Shown here: positions 8,103-18,600 of the stretch, piece after piece
Numbering within the stretch: the first letter of the stretch is position 1
How the letters are laid out: each line of letters starts with the position of its first letter
Source of the DNA: Bacteroidales bacterium UBA1182
GTDB lineage: Bacteria > Bacteroidota > Bacteroidia > Bacteroidales > Bacteroidaceae
NCBI GenBank assembly: GCA_002310015.1
Contig: DBYQ01000003.1
Coordinates: 1 to 50,798, forward strand
Direction: 5' to 3'
DNA: 50,798 nt
The notes under the pieces: model-generated
The model's input: only the letters and a program-made list of their open reading frames with translations
The model's database searches: none
What the model was told of the DNA's origin: nothing
Translations under genes and position numbers: made by a program

Positions 8103-9596
8103 ATGTCAACATTTTGGATCCGTTTTTTCCAATTAGTACTTTCTCTTACCATTCTTGTAGTATTCCATGAATTCGGACACTATCTGTTTTCACGTCTGTT
8201 TGGCGTAAGGGTGGATAAGTTCTATGCATTCTTCAATCCCAGTTTCTCAATTGTCAGGATAAAAAAGGTCAACGGCAAGATCCGTGTCAAGTTCTTTGCC
8301 AAGAATGTGCCTGACAGCTATGAGGAGGAGAAACATTACAATTTTGAGGGTAAAGAAGAGATAACATACAAGCCCATTGACCTGGAGTCACTTCCTGAGG
8401 ATGATTGGCGCCGTTCTCCAGAGAACACGGAGTTCGGTGTCGGCTGGGTGCCGTTTGGCGGCTACTGCAAGATAGCAGGCATGATTGACGAGTCAATGGA
8501 TATTGCCGCCATGAAACAGGAGCCCAAACCGTGGGAGTTCCGTACCAAGTCCGCTTGGCAGCGTCTGCTGATAATGGTGGGCGGTGTCCTGTTCAACTTG
8601 ATCCTGGCATTCTTTGTCTATTCCATGGTACTCTTCAAGTGGGGTGACAGTTATGTTCCCGCACAAGGCCTGAAACATGGTATGGAGTTCAATGAACAGG
8701 CCGAATCCATAGGATTCCGTGACGGCGATATTATCATTGCAACAGACGGCAAGCCCACAACTGCATTTGACGGAGACTTGTACCGCGCCATTGCCGCAGC
8801 ATCCAAGGCAACTGTACTGCGTGACGGACAAAAGGTCGAAATCGATATTCCTGAGGAGTTGTCTCTGTTTGACTTTACACGCACCATACCGTTTGTGTCA
8901 ATACTCAGTCCAATGGTTATTGACAGTGTAATGACTGATGAGGGTATCAGTGGCGCATACACAGCCGGTCTTATGGCAGGTGATACTATACTTACCGTGA
9001 ACGGTATGAATGCAGCTACCTGGACATCTTTCCAGACCGTCATCTCTGACTTGCGTACACGTGCGGAGAATGCTTATGTAAGCCGTGATCTTGATATTGT
9101 GATTGGCCGTCCCGGAATGGGCAGGGTTGCTTTAAAGGTAACGGCCGATGATAATTTCAGGTTAGGCATCATGCATTCTACTGATGAATATGAGCCTGTA
9201 TATATTGAATACGGTTTCTGGGCCTCAATTCCTGCCGGTATCAAATACGGATGGAACACTCTGAAAGGCTATGTAGGTGATTTCCGTTATGTATTTACCA
9301 AGGAGGGCGCCAAGAGTCTGGGCGGATTCGGTACAATAGGCAAGATCTTCCCTGAAAAATGGAACTGGCATGCCTTCTGGCTTATGACGGCATTCCTCTC
9401 AATCATACTGGCTTTCATGAACATACTGCCTATCCCTGCACTTGACGGCGGATATGTGCTGTTCCTGCTGGTAGAGGTAATCACCGGTAAGAAACCGGGT
9501 GACAAGTTCCTTGAGGTGGCCAATACGATAGGAATGATAATCCTGTTAGGATTACTCATTTTTGCCAACTTGAATGATATTTTAAGGTTATTCTGA
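8103..9596 (+). CDS. rseP: RIP metalloprotease RseP (site-2 protease)
   Basis: A membrane zinc protease that cleaves transmembrane substrates such as anti-sigma factors. The HEFGH zinc motif is at residues 22-26 in the first membrane segment, and the second active-site motif NILPIPALDGG lies near residue 440. A PDZ-like region occupies the middle. At 497 residues it is longer than E. coli RseP (about 450); the extra length is mainly a charged insert near residues 55-120, a feature of Bacteroidetes homologues. The pairing dxr-rseP recurs widely in bacteria. Its TGA overlaps the ATG of the next gene. Confidence 0.94.
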   Translation: MSTFWIRFFQLVLSLTILVVFHEFGHYLFSRLFGVRVDKFYAFFNPSFSIVRIKKVNGKIRVKFFAKNVPDSYEEEKHYNFEGKEEITYKPIDLESLPEDDWRRSPENTEFGVGWVPFGGYCKIAGMIDESMDIAAMKQEPKPWEFRTKSAWQRLLIMVGGVLFNLILAFFVYSMVLFKWGDSYVPAQGLKHGMEFNEQAESIGFRDGDIIIATDGKPTTAFDGDLYRAIAAASKATVLRDGQKVEIDIPEELSLFDFTRTIPFVSILSPMVIDSVMTDEGISGAYTAGLMAGDTILTVNGMNAATWTSFQTVISDLRTRAENAYVSRDLDIVIGRPGMGRVALKVTADDNFRLGIMHSTDEYEPVYIEYGFWASIPAGIKYGWNTLKGYVGDFRYVFTKEGAKSLGGFGTIGKIFPEKWNWHAFWLMTAFLSIILAFMNILPIPALDGGYVLFLLVEVITGKKPGDKFLEVANTIGMIILLGLLIFANLNDILRLF

Positions 9597-10963
9597 TGGA
9601 AAACAAACCGCGTGAGACATTCGACAGCCGTATGGGTATGCTTCTGGCCATGGCAGGTTCCGCCATAGGCTTAGGTAATATATGGCGCTTTCCATATACG
9701 CTGGGTAAGAACGGTGGAGCGGCATTCCTGCTGCTTTATGTCATCATGCTGGTGTTCATCTGCCTGCCGGTAATGATATCGGAGTATCTCATAGGCCGTA
9801 GGGGCGCTTCAAATCCTTTCCGTACTTTTGATAATCTGGCTCCCGGCTCCAAGTGGCGTTGGATAGGTTTCATTGCGGTGCTGGCATCGGGTTGCATACT
9901 CTCGTTTTACTGTGTGGTAGGAGGCTGGTCAGTCAAGTATCTGGTTGATGCCGTATCGGGCTCACTGATGTCATACGGGGGTGATTATGCTGATTTCTTC
10001 GGGTCATTTATAAGCAATCCTTGGAAGCCGCTTACTTTTACATTGATATTTCTTGGTATTACGGGGCTTATAATAGCATTTGGCGTACGCAAAGGTATAG
10101 AGCGTATGTCCAAGATTATGATCAGCGTGCTGTTCGTAATCATAGTGCTGGTGGTAATACGCTCACTCACTCTGCCGGGAGCATCGGCAGGCTTGAGGTA
10201 TATGTTTGTCCCTGATCTGAGCAAGATTGACGCCAATACTTGCGTTGCGGCCATGGGACAGGCTTTCTTCTCGCTAAGCATAGGATGCGGTTGCATACTT
10301 ACGTACGCATCGTACGTCAAAAAGGATGAAAACATTGCCGCTTCAGCCGGGTGGATTTCTTTTTTCGATACAGGATTTGCCGTGATTGCCGGGTTGGCCA
10401 TCATTCCCGCAGTCTATGCCATTGCGGCCATGAACGGTGTTGAGCCCGATGTCAATGCCGGTCCTGGACTGGTGTTCATTACGCTTCCGGGAGTGTTCAG
10501 TTCCATGCCTTTAGGTGGTGTGGCTGCAGTGTTGTTCTTCCTGGCGCTGTTGTTGGCTGCAATAACATCATCCATATCATTGATGGAGGTGCTGGCGGCA
10601 TATATCATAGAAGAACTGCGTAAGTCACGTGCCATGGCCGTTATTATAAGTTTTGTGCTTTGCGGCGTGGTGGGTACGTTCTGCTCGCTCTCATTCGGTC
10701 CGCTTGAAGGTTTCAAACTGTTTGGCCTGAGCGTGTTTGATTTCTTTGATTACATCACATCAAACATAATGCTGCCTGTGGGCGGCCTGCTGCTTGCCGT
10801 ATTTGCCGGCTGGAAGCTGAAACGGGCCAATTATCTTGATGAGCTCACCAATGGTGGTTCGCTCAAGTTGCCGCGCTGGCTCTGCCTGACCATATACTAT
10901 CTGGTCAAGTTCGTGGCACCTATAGCCATCTCAGTTATTTTCCTGAACTGCATTCTCAATTGA
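9596..10963 (+). CDS. Sodium-dependent transporter of the neurotransmitter:sodium symporter (SNF) family
   Basis: A 455-residue inner-membrane symporter with about 11-12 hydrophobic segments. The N-terminal signature GSAIGLGNIWRFPY (residues 21-34) carries the conserved helix-1 residues that bind Na+ and substrate in LeuT-like proteins. The substrate cannot be read from the sequence; amino acids are usual. The ATG overlaps the rseP stop, so it appears to be the last gene of the operon. Its final 33 bp overlap the 3' end of the convergent lipoprotein gene. Confidence 0.92.
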   Translation: MENKPRETFDSRMGMLLAMAGSAIGLGNIWRFPYTLGKNGGAAFLLLYVIMLVFICLPVMISEYLIGRRGASNPFRTFDNLAPGSKWRWIGFIAVLASGCILSFYCVVGGWSVKYLVDAVSGSLMSYGGDYADFFGSFISNPWKPLTFTLIFLGITGLIIAFGVRKGIERMSKIMISVLFVIIVLVVIRSLTLPGASAGLRYMFVPDLSKIDANTCVAAMGQAFFSLSIGCGCILTYASYVKKDENIAASAGWISFFDTGFAVIAGLAIIPAVYAIAAMNGVEPDVNAGPGLVFITLPGVFSSMPLGGVAAVLFFLALLLAAITSSISLMEVLAAYIIEELRKSRAMAVIISFVLCGVVGTFCSLSFGPLEGFKLFGLSVFDFFDYITSNIMLPVGGLLLAVFAGWKLKRANYLDELTNGGSLKLPRWLCLTIYYLVKFVAPIAISVIFLNCILN

Positions 10964-11797
10964 TTCATCCTTCATCTTGGAACGGATGAAAGTGAGGTGA
11001 CGTTCTGCCTCGGCACGCAGACTGTTGTGTTCCTCAAGAGCCAGAAGTATCTGTGACAATTCATAGAGCTGTGCTATGGCGTAACGGTCATCCTTGGTCA
11101 TCTTGAGGTTGCGATATACCGGACGGCTGCTGTCCGGTCCGGTCTGGCGGTAGAGCGTGAAAAGGATATCGGCATCCTTATTGGCACTTATGAATGCGGC
11201 GGCTCCGCCGTCATTGCCGTTTATAAAGCTTACTCTCTCATAACAGACGCCCAGGTCTTTGAACTCATGGCGGTCATAGGAAACGGGAGTATCTACGTAG
11301 TTGTCACCTACGCTCAGCTTGAGCCAGTCATGATGAATGTATGAACTGCCACGGTAACTTGATATCAATGTCATTTTGCCCTGCTCATCCACTTGTCCAC
11401 GTATGTATGTGCGGTCAATGTTACGGTTAGGTGCCTGGCTCTTTATGGTAAATAATCCTACATCCTGATACCTTTCATCTTTTTCAAACGTAAAGTTGGC
11501 CTTTATCTTCTCAAAGGCGGCCGTGGCTTCAGCAATCATTCCATCCTCATACTCAATTACCTGTAGCTGCTCCGCCTCTTCAACCTGCTGCATCAGTCTG
11601 ATGCCTTGCCTGCGGATCTCAAATGCATTTGGATAAAGAATCCTTATGCTGTCAATCTCCTGTTTGGCAACATTGTAATTACCTGTGCTGAACGCCTCTT
11701 TTGCGTTGTCCAGATGTTTTGCCGCCTTATCTTCAATATTCTCTTTGCAGGATATGGCCAAAGTAATAACAGCCAGTATAATCAGTGATTTTCTCAT
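10931..11797 (-). CDS. Putative lipoprotein with TPR-like N-terminus
   Basis: A 288-residue protein of unknown function. A type II signal peptide ends in LAISC, with Cys17 as the lipidation site. Residues 25-60 (AAKHLDNAKEAFSTGNYN...) resemble a tetratricopeptide helical pair, and helical segments near residues 65-100 and the C-terminus may form coiled coils. The central part looks beta-rich. Probable location is the periplasm or the outer-membrane inner leaflet. Its 3' end overlaps the convergent symporter gene. A TAATTTTG box at 11827-11834 probably drives it from a promoter shared back-to-back with the CCA-adding enzyme gene. Confidence 0.8.
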   Translation of the reverse strand: MRKSLIILAVITLAISCKENIEDKAAKHLDNAKEAFSTGNYNVAKQEIDSIRILYPNAFEIRRQGIRLMQQVEEAEQLQVIEYEDGMIAEATAAFEKIKANFTFEKDERYQDVGLFTIKSQAPNRNIDRTYIRGQVDEQGKMTLISSYRGSSYIHHDWLKLSVGDNYVDTPVSYDRHEFKDLGVCYERVSFINGNDGGAAAFISANKDADILFTLYRQTGPDSSRPVYRNLKMTKDDRYAIAQLYELSQILLALEEHNSLRAEAERHLTFIRSKMKDESIENAVQENN

Positions 11798-11826
11798 ATC
11801 TTATATACCTTGTTTATTGTCCGATG

Positions 11827-11843
11827 CAAAATTACTACTTTTG
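11827..11843. promoter_or_regulatory. Back-to-back divergent -7 boxes (lipoprotein gene / CCA enzyme gene)
   Basis: The minus-strand box TAATTTTG (11827-11834) and the plus-strand box TACTTTTG (11836-11843) are separated by one base. Both match TAnnTTTG exactly. The plus start site would fall only 2-5 nt before the ATG at 11852, so that message would be nearly leaderless. Confidence 0.6.
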
Positions 11844-11851
11844 TACCATAT

Positions 11852-13285
11852 ATGAAGATATATAGTGATGAGGAACTGGCCAGACTGCTTGACCGCAAGG
11901 AGTTCAGGTTGCTTTCTGAGACCGCCGATGGTCTTGGATTGGAGTGTTATGTAGTGGGCGGATATGTGCGTGACCTCTTCCTGGAGCGTCCCAGCAAGGA
12001 TATTGATGTGGTAGTGGTAGGCAGTGGTCTGGAGATGGCCAAGGCATACGGCAGGGCATTGGGCCGCGGAGCACATGTAAGCCTGTTCAAGAACTTTGGT
12101 ACTGCACAGGTCAAGAAAGGTGGTCTTGAGGTGGAGTTTGTGGGAGCCCGCAAGGAGTCATATCACAGGGAGTCACGCAACCCCATTGTAGAGGACGGCA
12201 CTCTTGAGGATGACCAGAACCGCCGGGACTTTACCATAAACGCCATGGCTATCTGCCTTAACGGTGACCGTTTCGGCGAACTGGTTGATCCGTTCGGTGG
12301 TATTGATGATCTGCAGGACCGTATTATCCGCACTCCGCTTGATCCCGAGATTACTTTCAGTGATGACCCCCTGCGCATGATGCGCTGCATCAGGTTTGCC
12401 ACACAGCTCAATTTCTACATAGAAGATGAGACATTCAGTTCATTGGAGAAGAACCGTGAACGCATAGGCATAATATCAAAGGAACGTATAGCTGAGGAAC
12501 TTAACAAGATACTGCTTGCACCTATCCCTTCAAAAGGATTCATTGACTTGGACCGATGCGGCTTGCTGGAACTGATATTTCCGGAACTCACTGCCCTTGA
12601 GGGTGTTGAAACGGTAAACGGTCGCGGACACAAGGATGTGTTCCTGCATACGCTTGAGGTACTTGATAACGTGGCCCGTAACAGTAATGACCTGTGGCTT
12701 CGCTGGGCTGCCCTGCTGCATGACATAGGCAAACCGCGCACCAAGAAATGGGAGCCTGAGCATGGCTGGACATTCTATAACCACAACTATGTGGGTATGA
12801 AGATGATTCTCGGCATATTTGAGCGTATGAAACTGCCCAAGAACGAGAAAATGAAGTATGTGCAGAAGATGGTTGAACTGCATATGCGTCCCATAGCCAT
12901 TGTTGATGATGTGGTTACTGATTCCGCTGTACGCCGCCTGCTCTTTGATGCCGGTGATGATATAGATGACCTGATGACCCTGTGTGAGGCAGACATCACT
13001 TCCAAGAACGAGCAGAAAAAGAAACGTCACCTGGAGAACTTCAAGCTGGTACGCCAAAAGATGGTGGATCTTGAGGAACGTGACCGCATACGTAATTTCC
13101 AGCCTCCTGTTGACGGACTTGAAATAATGCGTACCTTTGGACTGGAGCCCACGGCAATAGTAGGTGAGTTGAAAGCTGCCATTAAGGATGCAATCCTTGA
13201 CGGAGTGATTCCTAACGATCATGATGCTGCCTTCAACTTCCTGCTTGAGGAGGCACGGAAGCGTGGGCTTGAAGCCAAATGTTGA
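11852..13285 (+). CDS. cca: CCA-adding tRNA nucleotidyltransferase with HD domain
   Basis: Adds or repairs the 3' CCA of tRNAs. The 477 residues start at MKIYSDEELARLL. The head domain has the class II signature YVVGGYVRD followed by the DID metal residues in SKDIDVVVVG, then RRDFTINAMA and DPLRMMRCIRFA. An HD hydrolase domain follows at about residue 265, with LLHDIGKPRTKK and a YNHNYVG segment. The tRNA-Met gene at 38973-39046 encodes no CCA, so this activity is required. The frame is open upstream to a TTG at 11810, but the promoter box at 11836-11843 makes ATG 11852 the better start. A gene for a GH3 enzyme follows 30 nt downstream. Confidence 0.93.
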   Translation: MKIYSDEELARLLDRKEFRLLSETADGLGLECYVVGGYVRDLFLERPSKDIDVVVVGSGLEMAKAYGRALGRGAHVSLFKNFGTAQVKKGGLEVEFVGARKESYHRESRNPIVEDGTLEDDQNRRDFTINAMAICLNGDRFGELVDPFGGIDDLQDRIIRTPLDPEITFSDDPLRMMRCIRFATQLNFYIEDETFSSLEKNRERIGIISKERIAEELNKILLAPIPSKGFIDLDRCGLLELIFPELTALEGVETVNGRGHKDVFLHTLEVLDNVARNSNDLWLRWAALLHDIGKPRTKKWEPEHGWTFYNHNYVGMKMILGIFERMKLPKNEKMKYVQKMVELHMRPIAIVDDVVTDSAVRRLLFDAGDDIDDLMTLCEADITSKNEQKKKRHLENFKLVRQKMVDLEERDRIRNFQPPVDGLEIMRTFGLEPTAIVGELKAAIKDAILDGVIPNDHDAAFNFLLEEARKRGLEAKC

Positions 13286-13288
13286 TTT

Positions 13289-13313
13289 TACTAACCTGAC
13301 AATACTAACCTGA
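13289..13313 (+). repeat. Tandem 11-bp direct repeat before the GH3 start
   Basis: TACTAACCTGA occurs at 13289-13299 and again at 13303-13313, a 14-bp period. The second copy ends two bases before the GH3 ATG. It could be a binding site or a chance duplication. Confidence 0.6.
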
Positions 13314-13315
13314 TT

Positions 13316-15634
13316 ATGATTAGAAAAGCGTTTATTCCTATTGCCTGTACCGCATTGGTGGCATTAGTAACCGTATCATGTAACCGTGAGATAGAGTTCG
13401 GCAAGTCACCTGTAAAGAAAGTGGTGGCCGCCATGACCCTTGAGGAGAAGGTAAACCTGCTTGTAGGTGTGGGTGCCTGGAACGGCAATGACATTGCACA
13501 GGAGATAAAGGATGCCAAGAATCTCATTCCCGGATGTGCCGGTCAGACCTATCCTATCCCGCGTTTGGGTATTCCCTCTGTTATGCTCCCGGATGGCCCA
13601 GGCGGACTGCGCATCAATCCCACGCGTCAGAATGATGAAAAGACATATTATTGCACTTCATTCCCGGTTGCAACGGTGTTGGCACAGAGCTGGAACCAAC
13701 AGCTTGTGGAGGAGGTGGGCGTAGCTATCGGCGATGAGGTTAAGCGTTACGGAGCCGACTGTCTGCTTGCTCCTGCACTCAACCTGCACCGCAATCCGCT
13801 GCTTGGCCGTAACTTTGAGTATTACTCAGAGGATCCTGTGATATCAGGCAAGACAGCAGCCGCAATGGTACGAGGCGTGCAAAGCAATGGGGTAGGTGCC
13901 ACCATCAAGCATTATGCTCTGAATAATCAGGAGACTAACCGTATGGCCAATGATGCCCAATTGGATCAGCAGACTGCACGTGAACTATATCTCAAGGGGT
14001 TTGAGATTGCCGTACGTGAATCACAGCCTTGGGCCGTCATGACATCGTATAATAAGATAAACGGCACATACGCACCGGAGAACATAACCCTTATTGACAG
14101 CATACTGCGTCAGGAGTGGGGATTTGAGGGCATGGTTATGACGGACTGGGGTGGTGGACGTGATGCCATCGCTACCGTGAAGGCCGGCAATGACCTGCTT
14201 ATGCCGGGTAGTGCCAATCAGATAAAAGCCATAATTGAGGCTGTTCAGAATGGTATCCTTGATGAGAAGATCATTGACCGTAATGTAGCCAAGATACTGG
14301 CATTCATTGCCCGCTCTCCCAAGATGCAGGGCTATGAGTTCCAGAATGATCCGGATCTGACCGCACACGCACGTGTGTCACGTTCCAGTGCCACAGAAGG
14401 TATGGTGCTGCTTAAGAATGAGGGTGCTCTGCCGCTTGCCAAGAATTGTAAGATGATTGCCCTGTATGGGGTGAGTTCATATGATATGTATGTAGTAGGT
14501 ACAGGCAGCGGCAGTGTGAACTATAAACATGCAGTAGGTCTGGATGAGGGCCTCAAAGCTGCCGGTTATAAATTGGAGCCATCCGTCTCAAATTCCTATG
14601 GCAAGTATGTTGAGGAGCATAAACAGGCTTCACGTCCTGGTAATTTCATGCGTACCAACCTTACCAATCATGTAATACCGCAGTCACTGGTTCGCAAGCC
14701 TTATCAGTATCGTGCCGATGCCATTGCCAGCGATATAGCAATTATTACTATAGGCCGCAGCTGCGGTGAATCGGCTGACCGTGGTTATGAAGGCGATTAT
14801 ACCCTTACCGAAATAGAGCAGGGTCTTATCAAGGATGTATGTGAAGCATTCCATTCCAAGGGAAAGAAAGTCGTGGTGATACTGAATATAGGTGCCCCCA
14901 TAGAAACCGCAAGTTGGAAATCACAGCCTGATGCCATTCTTCTGGCAGGTCTGCCGGGCCAGGAGGCAGGTTACGCTGTAACTGATGTGCTCAAGGGTGA
15001 TGTTAACCCGTCAGGAAAGCTGGTTGATACCTATGTGGTTGATTACATGGACATCCCTTCAACCGCCAACTTCCCTGTCAATGCACGTGAGCTCCAGATG
15101 CAGGTGCGTGCAAATCGTGGCAACTCTGATGCAAAGCCTGTGGCTCTTTATGATTACACCGAGTACAAAGAGCGCCTCGACATAGGCTACCGTTACTATG
15201 ACCGCCATCCCGAGCAGGTTTCCTATCCGTTCGGATTTGGATTGAGCTATACCACATTTGCATATAGCGAACCTAAGGTTTCTGTTGAAGAAGGTGCGGT
15301 AAATCTTTCAATAAAGGTTACCAATACCGGATCTGTGGCAGGAAAAGAGGTTGTTCAGGTGTATGTGGAGTCTCCCAAAAGCATCATGAAAGATTTGACT
15401 AAGGAACTTAAGTCATATGGCAAAACTGCTTTGCTGGAGCCTGGTGCAAGTGAAGTGCTTGAATTCAAACTTTCCGTTTATGAACTGGCCAGTTTTAATC
15501 TTGCATCTTCATGTTGGCAGACACTTCAGGGTGAATATAAGGCAGATTTTGCAGCTTCATCTCAGGATATCCGTTGTCAGGCCAAATTTAACATAGCCAA
15601 GACTTATGGTTTTCCTGTTTACGGTTCACTTTGA
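13316..15634 (+). CDS. Glycoside hydrolase family 3 lipoprotein (beta-glucosidase-like)
   Basis: A 772-residue exo-acting glycosidase. A lipoprotein signal peptide ends at Cys22 (VTVSC). The N-terminal GH3 barrel carries the nucleophile motif MTDWGG, with Asp277 at codon 14144-14146, together with the substrate-binding KHYALNNQE segment. The alpha/beta sandwich domain has RSCGESADRG and GLPGQEAG, and a fibronectin III-like domain closes the protein from about residue 650 (FGFGLSYT...). The linkage and sugar preference cannot be set from sequence; beta-glucoside or beta-xyloside are the usual substrates. It stands alone without SusC/SusD genes and is convergent with sprA, 4 nt away. Confidence 0.93.
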   Translation: MIRKAFIPIACTALVALVTVSCNREIEFGKSPVKKVVAAMTLEEKVNLLVGVGAWNGNDIAQEIKDAKNLIPGCAGQTYPIPRLGIPSVMLPDGPGGLRINPTRQNDEKTYYCTSFPVATVLAQSWNQQLVEEVGVAIGDEVKRYGADCLLAPALNLHRNPLLGRNFEYYSEDPVISGKTAAAMVRGVQSNGVGATIKHYALNNQETNRMANDAQLDQQTARELYLKGFEIAVRESQPWAVMTSYNKINGTYAPENITLIDSILRQEWGFEGMVMTDWGGGRDAIATVKAGNDLLMPGSANQIKAIIEAVQNGILDEKIIDRNVAKILAFIARSPKMQGYEFQNDPDLTAHARVSRSSATEGMVLLKNEGALPLAKNCKMIALYGVSSYDMYVVGTGSGSVNYKHAVGLDEGLKAAGYKLEPSVSNSYGKYVEEHKQASRPGNFMRTNLTNHVIPQSLVRKPYQYRADAIASDIAIITIGRSCGESADRGYEGDYTLTEIEQGLIKDVCEAFHSKGKKVVVILNIGAPIETASWKSQPDAILLAGLPGQEAGYAVTDVLKGDVNPSGKLVDTYVVDYMDIPSTANFPVNARELQMQVRANRGNSDAKPVALYDYTEYKERLDIGYRYYDRHPEQVSYPFGFGLSYTTFAYSEPKVSVEEGAVNLSIKVTNTGSVAGKEVVQVYVESPKSIMKDLTKELKSYGKTALLEPGASEVLEFKLSVYELASFNLASSCWQTLQGEYKADFAASSQDIRCQAKFNIAKTYGFPVYGSL

Positions 15635-15638
15635 TTTT

Positions 15639-18600
15639 TTACCTTGTCAAGGTGAATTTCAGTGTCATGCCAGCGTCATGAGTTGATGTGGGGAATGCTG
15701 TTGTAGAAACCAGCGGGAAGTTGCTCTGATAATCGTAGTAGAAATTCATTGTGAGCATCCGGCTGTATGTGTAGTCGGCTTGGAATGAGAATTTGATGGC
15801 GCGGTTGCCGCTGGTAGCCTGTGTGCTATGGTCACGCAGGTTACGGCACAGCGCGTTCTGATTACGGAATGAGAAATCAGCTCTCAGATTGAGGTCATTA
15901 CTTACCTTGTTTCGTCCTGTACCCTGTTGCGCTCCAAACAGTTTGAGCCCGTTTATTTTATAGCCGGCACCTGCTATTATGTCATCAGATGTGGTTTCTA
16001 CTAGCTGTACGGCGGTGGTGCTGAGAGTAAGAACGCGTGTCTTACGGTACTCAAACTTGGCTGAAATATCATTCTGGAAGGTCATATTAACGCCGCATAA
16101 TGGAGCAAAAGATTCGTTTATTGAGACCGAACTGATATTGAACATAGTACTTGGTATGGGATTGCCGCTTGTAACATCTTCTATGAATCCACGTCCATTC
16201 ATATACTCCATATAACTGTTGAAAGTGTTGAAACTGCCTATTGAATATACGCTTTTGTAAGCATGTGTCAGGTTGAAGCTCTTGAAATATTTCTTGAAGA
16301 ACGGAATCTTGCTTAAACCGCTGTATGTAAATGACCAGTTAGGCAGCATGTTCAAAAAGCCGGGTAAAAGGTCTAGTGTCGCATTTCTGGCATTACGGCC
16401 TGTGTATGCAGACAGGAAAGCGGGAATGAGGACGTCTGCAGAGTACATGTCAACACCTCCATTATCCTTATTATATATATCGCCGGCAAAAGCGCTCCCG
16501 GCGGGATAGCGTGCGCCCTCATACAGGGATTCTATTCGATCACGTATTATTGGCAGGTTGTTGATGAAACGGTCAAAGCTGCGAGAGTGGTAGTTATTGC
16601 TTGCAGAATGTATCTCAAAAGCACTTCCTATTGATATGGTAGTCATGCTGAAACTCCCCCCTCGAGTAGTTGGCATACCTGTGTACATATATTGTATGCG
16701 GTTTGAACCTGACTTGTTCCAGCTGGCGTTGGCATCAATCTTGATATCACTGAAAGGTTCAATTGAAAACTTGATTTGTAGGTCTTCTGTTGCGGTAGAT
16801 GATGCTGTATGAGCTATGCTGTCACCTGATAACAACCACCCGTTATCCATGGCTTTGTAAAGATAGTTGTCTCCTGTGAAACCAAACGCAAAGTCCAAAC
16901 CGGGCGCAAGCAGACCTGTCGAGTTGTTCTGTCCGAACATTTTGGAGTTGGGCAAGAATCCCGGGAGTGACATGGAATAATCATTACGATAGGATACAGA
17001 TATGTTTCGGACCATCATAAGCAATCTTAATCCATAGTCTATGCCTTCATGAAGGGTGAACTTTCTGCTTATATCAGGAACATCAGGATCTTGTATAATC
17101 TTGATTACTACGTTTAGTGTATCCTTAACTTTAATAGAAATACTGTCGGCACTCAGTTTACGAAACTTGAGTTTAATATTACTGCCGTCTTTGGTAGTAG
17201 CTGTCAGTATAGGGTGGCTTGCTCCCAGACTATGAATAATGACATTCGGTTTACCTGGTACAAGAGTTATCTCTTGTTGAAATCTCTTGTTCCGGCTTGT
17301 TGTATTGTTGCTGGTTGTCTTTTTTGACGCATACCGGACATTTAATCTGTGCAGATACGTTATCTTGTTATACATGTTAATCATATTGAAACGTCCGTTA
17401 AGTGCGATAGACCGTCTGGTTGAGATGATATTTCCATATGATACTCCGTTGGAATATGTAGTACCGCGGTTCCATGAGTATGATGAGTTGAAACTGGCAT
17501 CAGCGGTAATCCAATCGGTCAATGGAATCTTGTTTAAAGGAATGCTATATGATGCATTGAATGACTGGCTGTAGTCAAGAGGGCGTCCCATATTCAAGAG
17601 ACTCATTTTAACTGAATCTTTCCAGAGTTGATACTGGTCAGGATATAGATCCTTGTTTACTACTGTATAAGGCTCTTCTATTTCAGCTTTTGTTTTGGCA
17701 TTGAATGAAAATCTGAGAAGTTGAAGAGGATTCCAGTTTACAGATAGGTCACGACTCCAATAGAACTGTTGGGAGAATGTTACAGGAATGCCTTCAGATC
17801 CTTCCAGGTCACGTTCCTGCAGTTCGTGGTAGTTACGCTGCAGTCCGGTGTTGAATGAGAAACTTTGAGGCAGGAAATTAATCTTGGTGTCCTTGATTAT
17901 ACTGAACCACTTTGCATCATATTCAATATCAGCGAAAGGAGCCCATCCTTTCAGTCCTGGTGAATAGTTATAATCAATTGATGCTCTCCAATTCTTGTCA
18001 CGCTCATATTCAATCGTACTGTTGCTCCGGTTGCTCACATTTTCAGAGAAACTGAATGAGAAGTTTGCGGGATCATACGGCATAGGTTTTTCACTACTAA
18101 TATTGACCTTTGCATTTGATATGCTGAAGTTGTGACTTTCTCTAAGATCCTGCGTAATGCTTCGGATAGAATCACGGGCGTTTCCTTCAGGGTAAGACTC
18201 AATAACATCGTCAAGTATAAGATCAGTATCATATGGACTATACTTGGGTGAGGTCTTTTCTTTGGTGACAGAGTAGTATATAGGCACTGAGATACGTGCT
18301 TTCTCTGGTAAAAAGCGTCCGATATTTGTACTGGTGGTTACAGAGTATTTGTAATGGTCATCAGTTTTACGGTCCTTGATGCTTTGTTCCAGACCACCAT
18401 ATCCGGCTGTAGTCATGGTTCCTGAAAGGTCAACTGAAGCCAGGTCAGACAGTCTGAGCCCCAATGTGCTCTGTGCTGCAATACCTCCATTGCTTTCATA
18501 ACCTACTAAACGCAGTTCATTAACCCAAACCTCAGCATTTTTGGCACTCATTGAGTTATTACGTACACCTATCATTATGGCGCGAACATTGCCAATAGAA

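Noticed and set aside
12530..13222. A 230-codon minus-strand open frame inside cca
   Set aside because: It is the shadow of a well-supported gene. The translation has no recognisable motif, and no promoter or terminator fits.
13316..15634. Polysaccharide utilisation locus around the GH3 gene
   Set aside because: There is no SusC, SusD, hybrid two-component or ECF regulator gene nearby, and the flanking genes are housekeeping.
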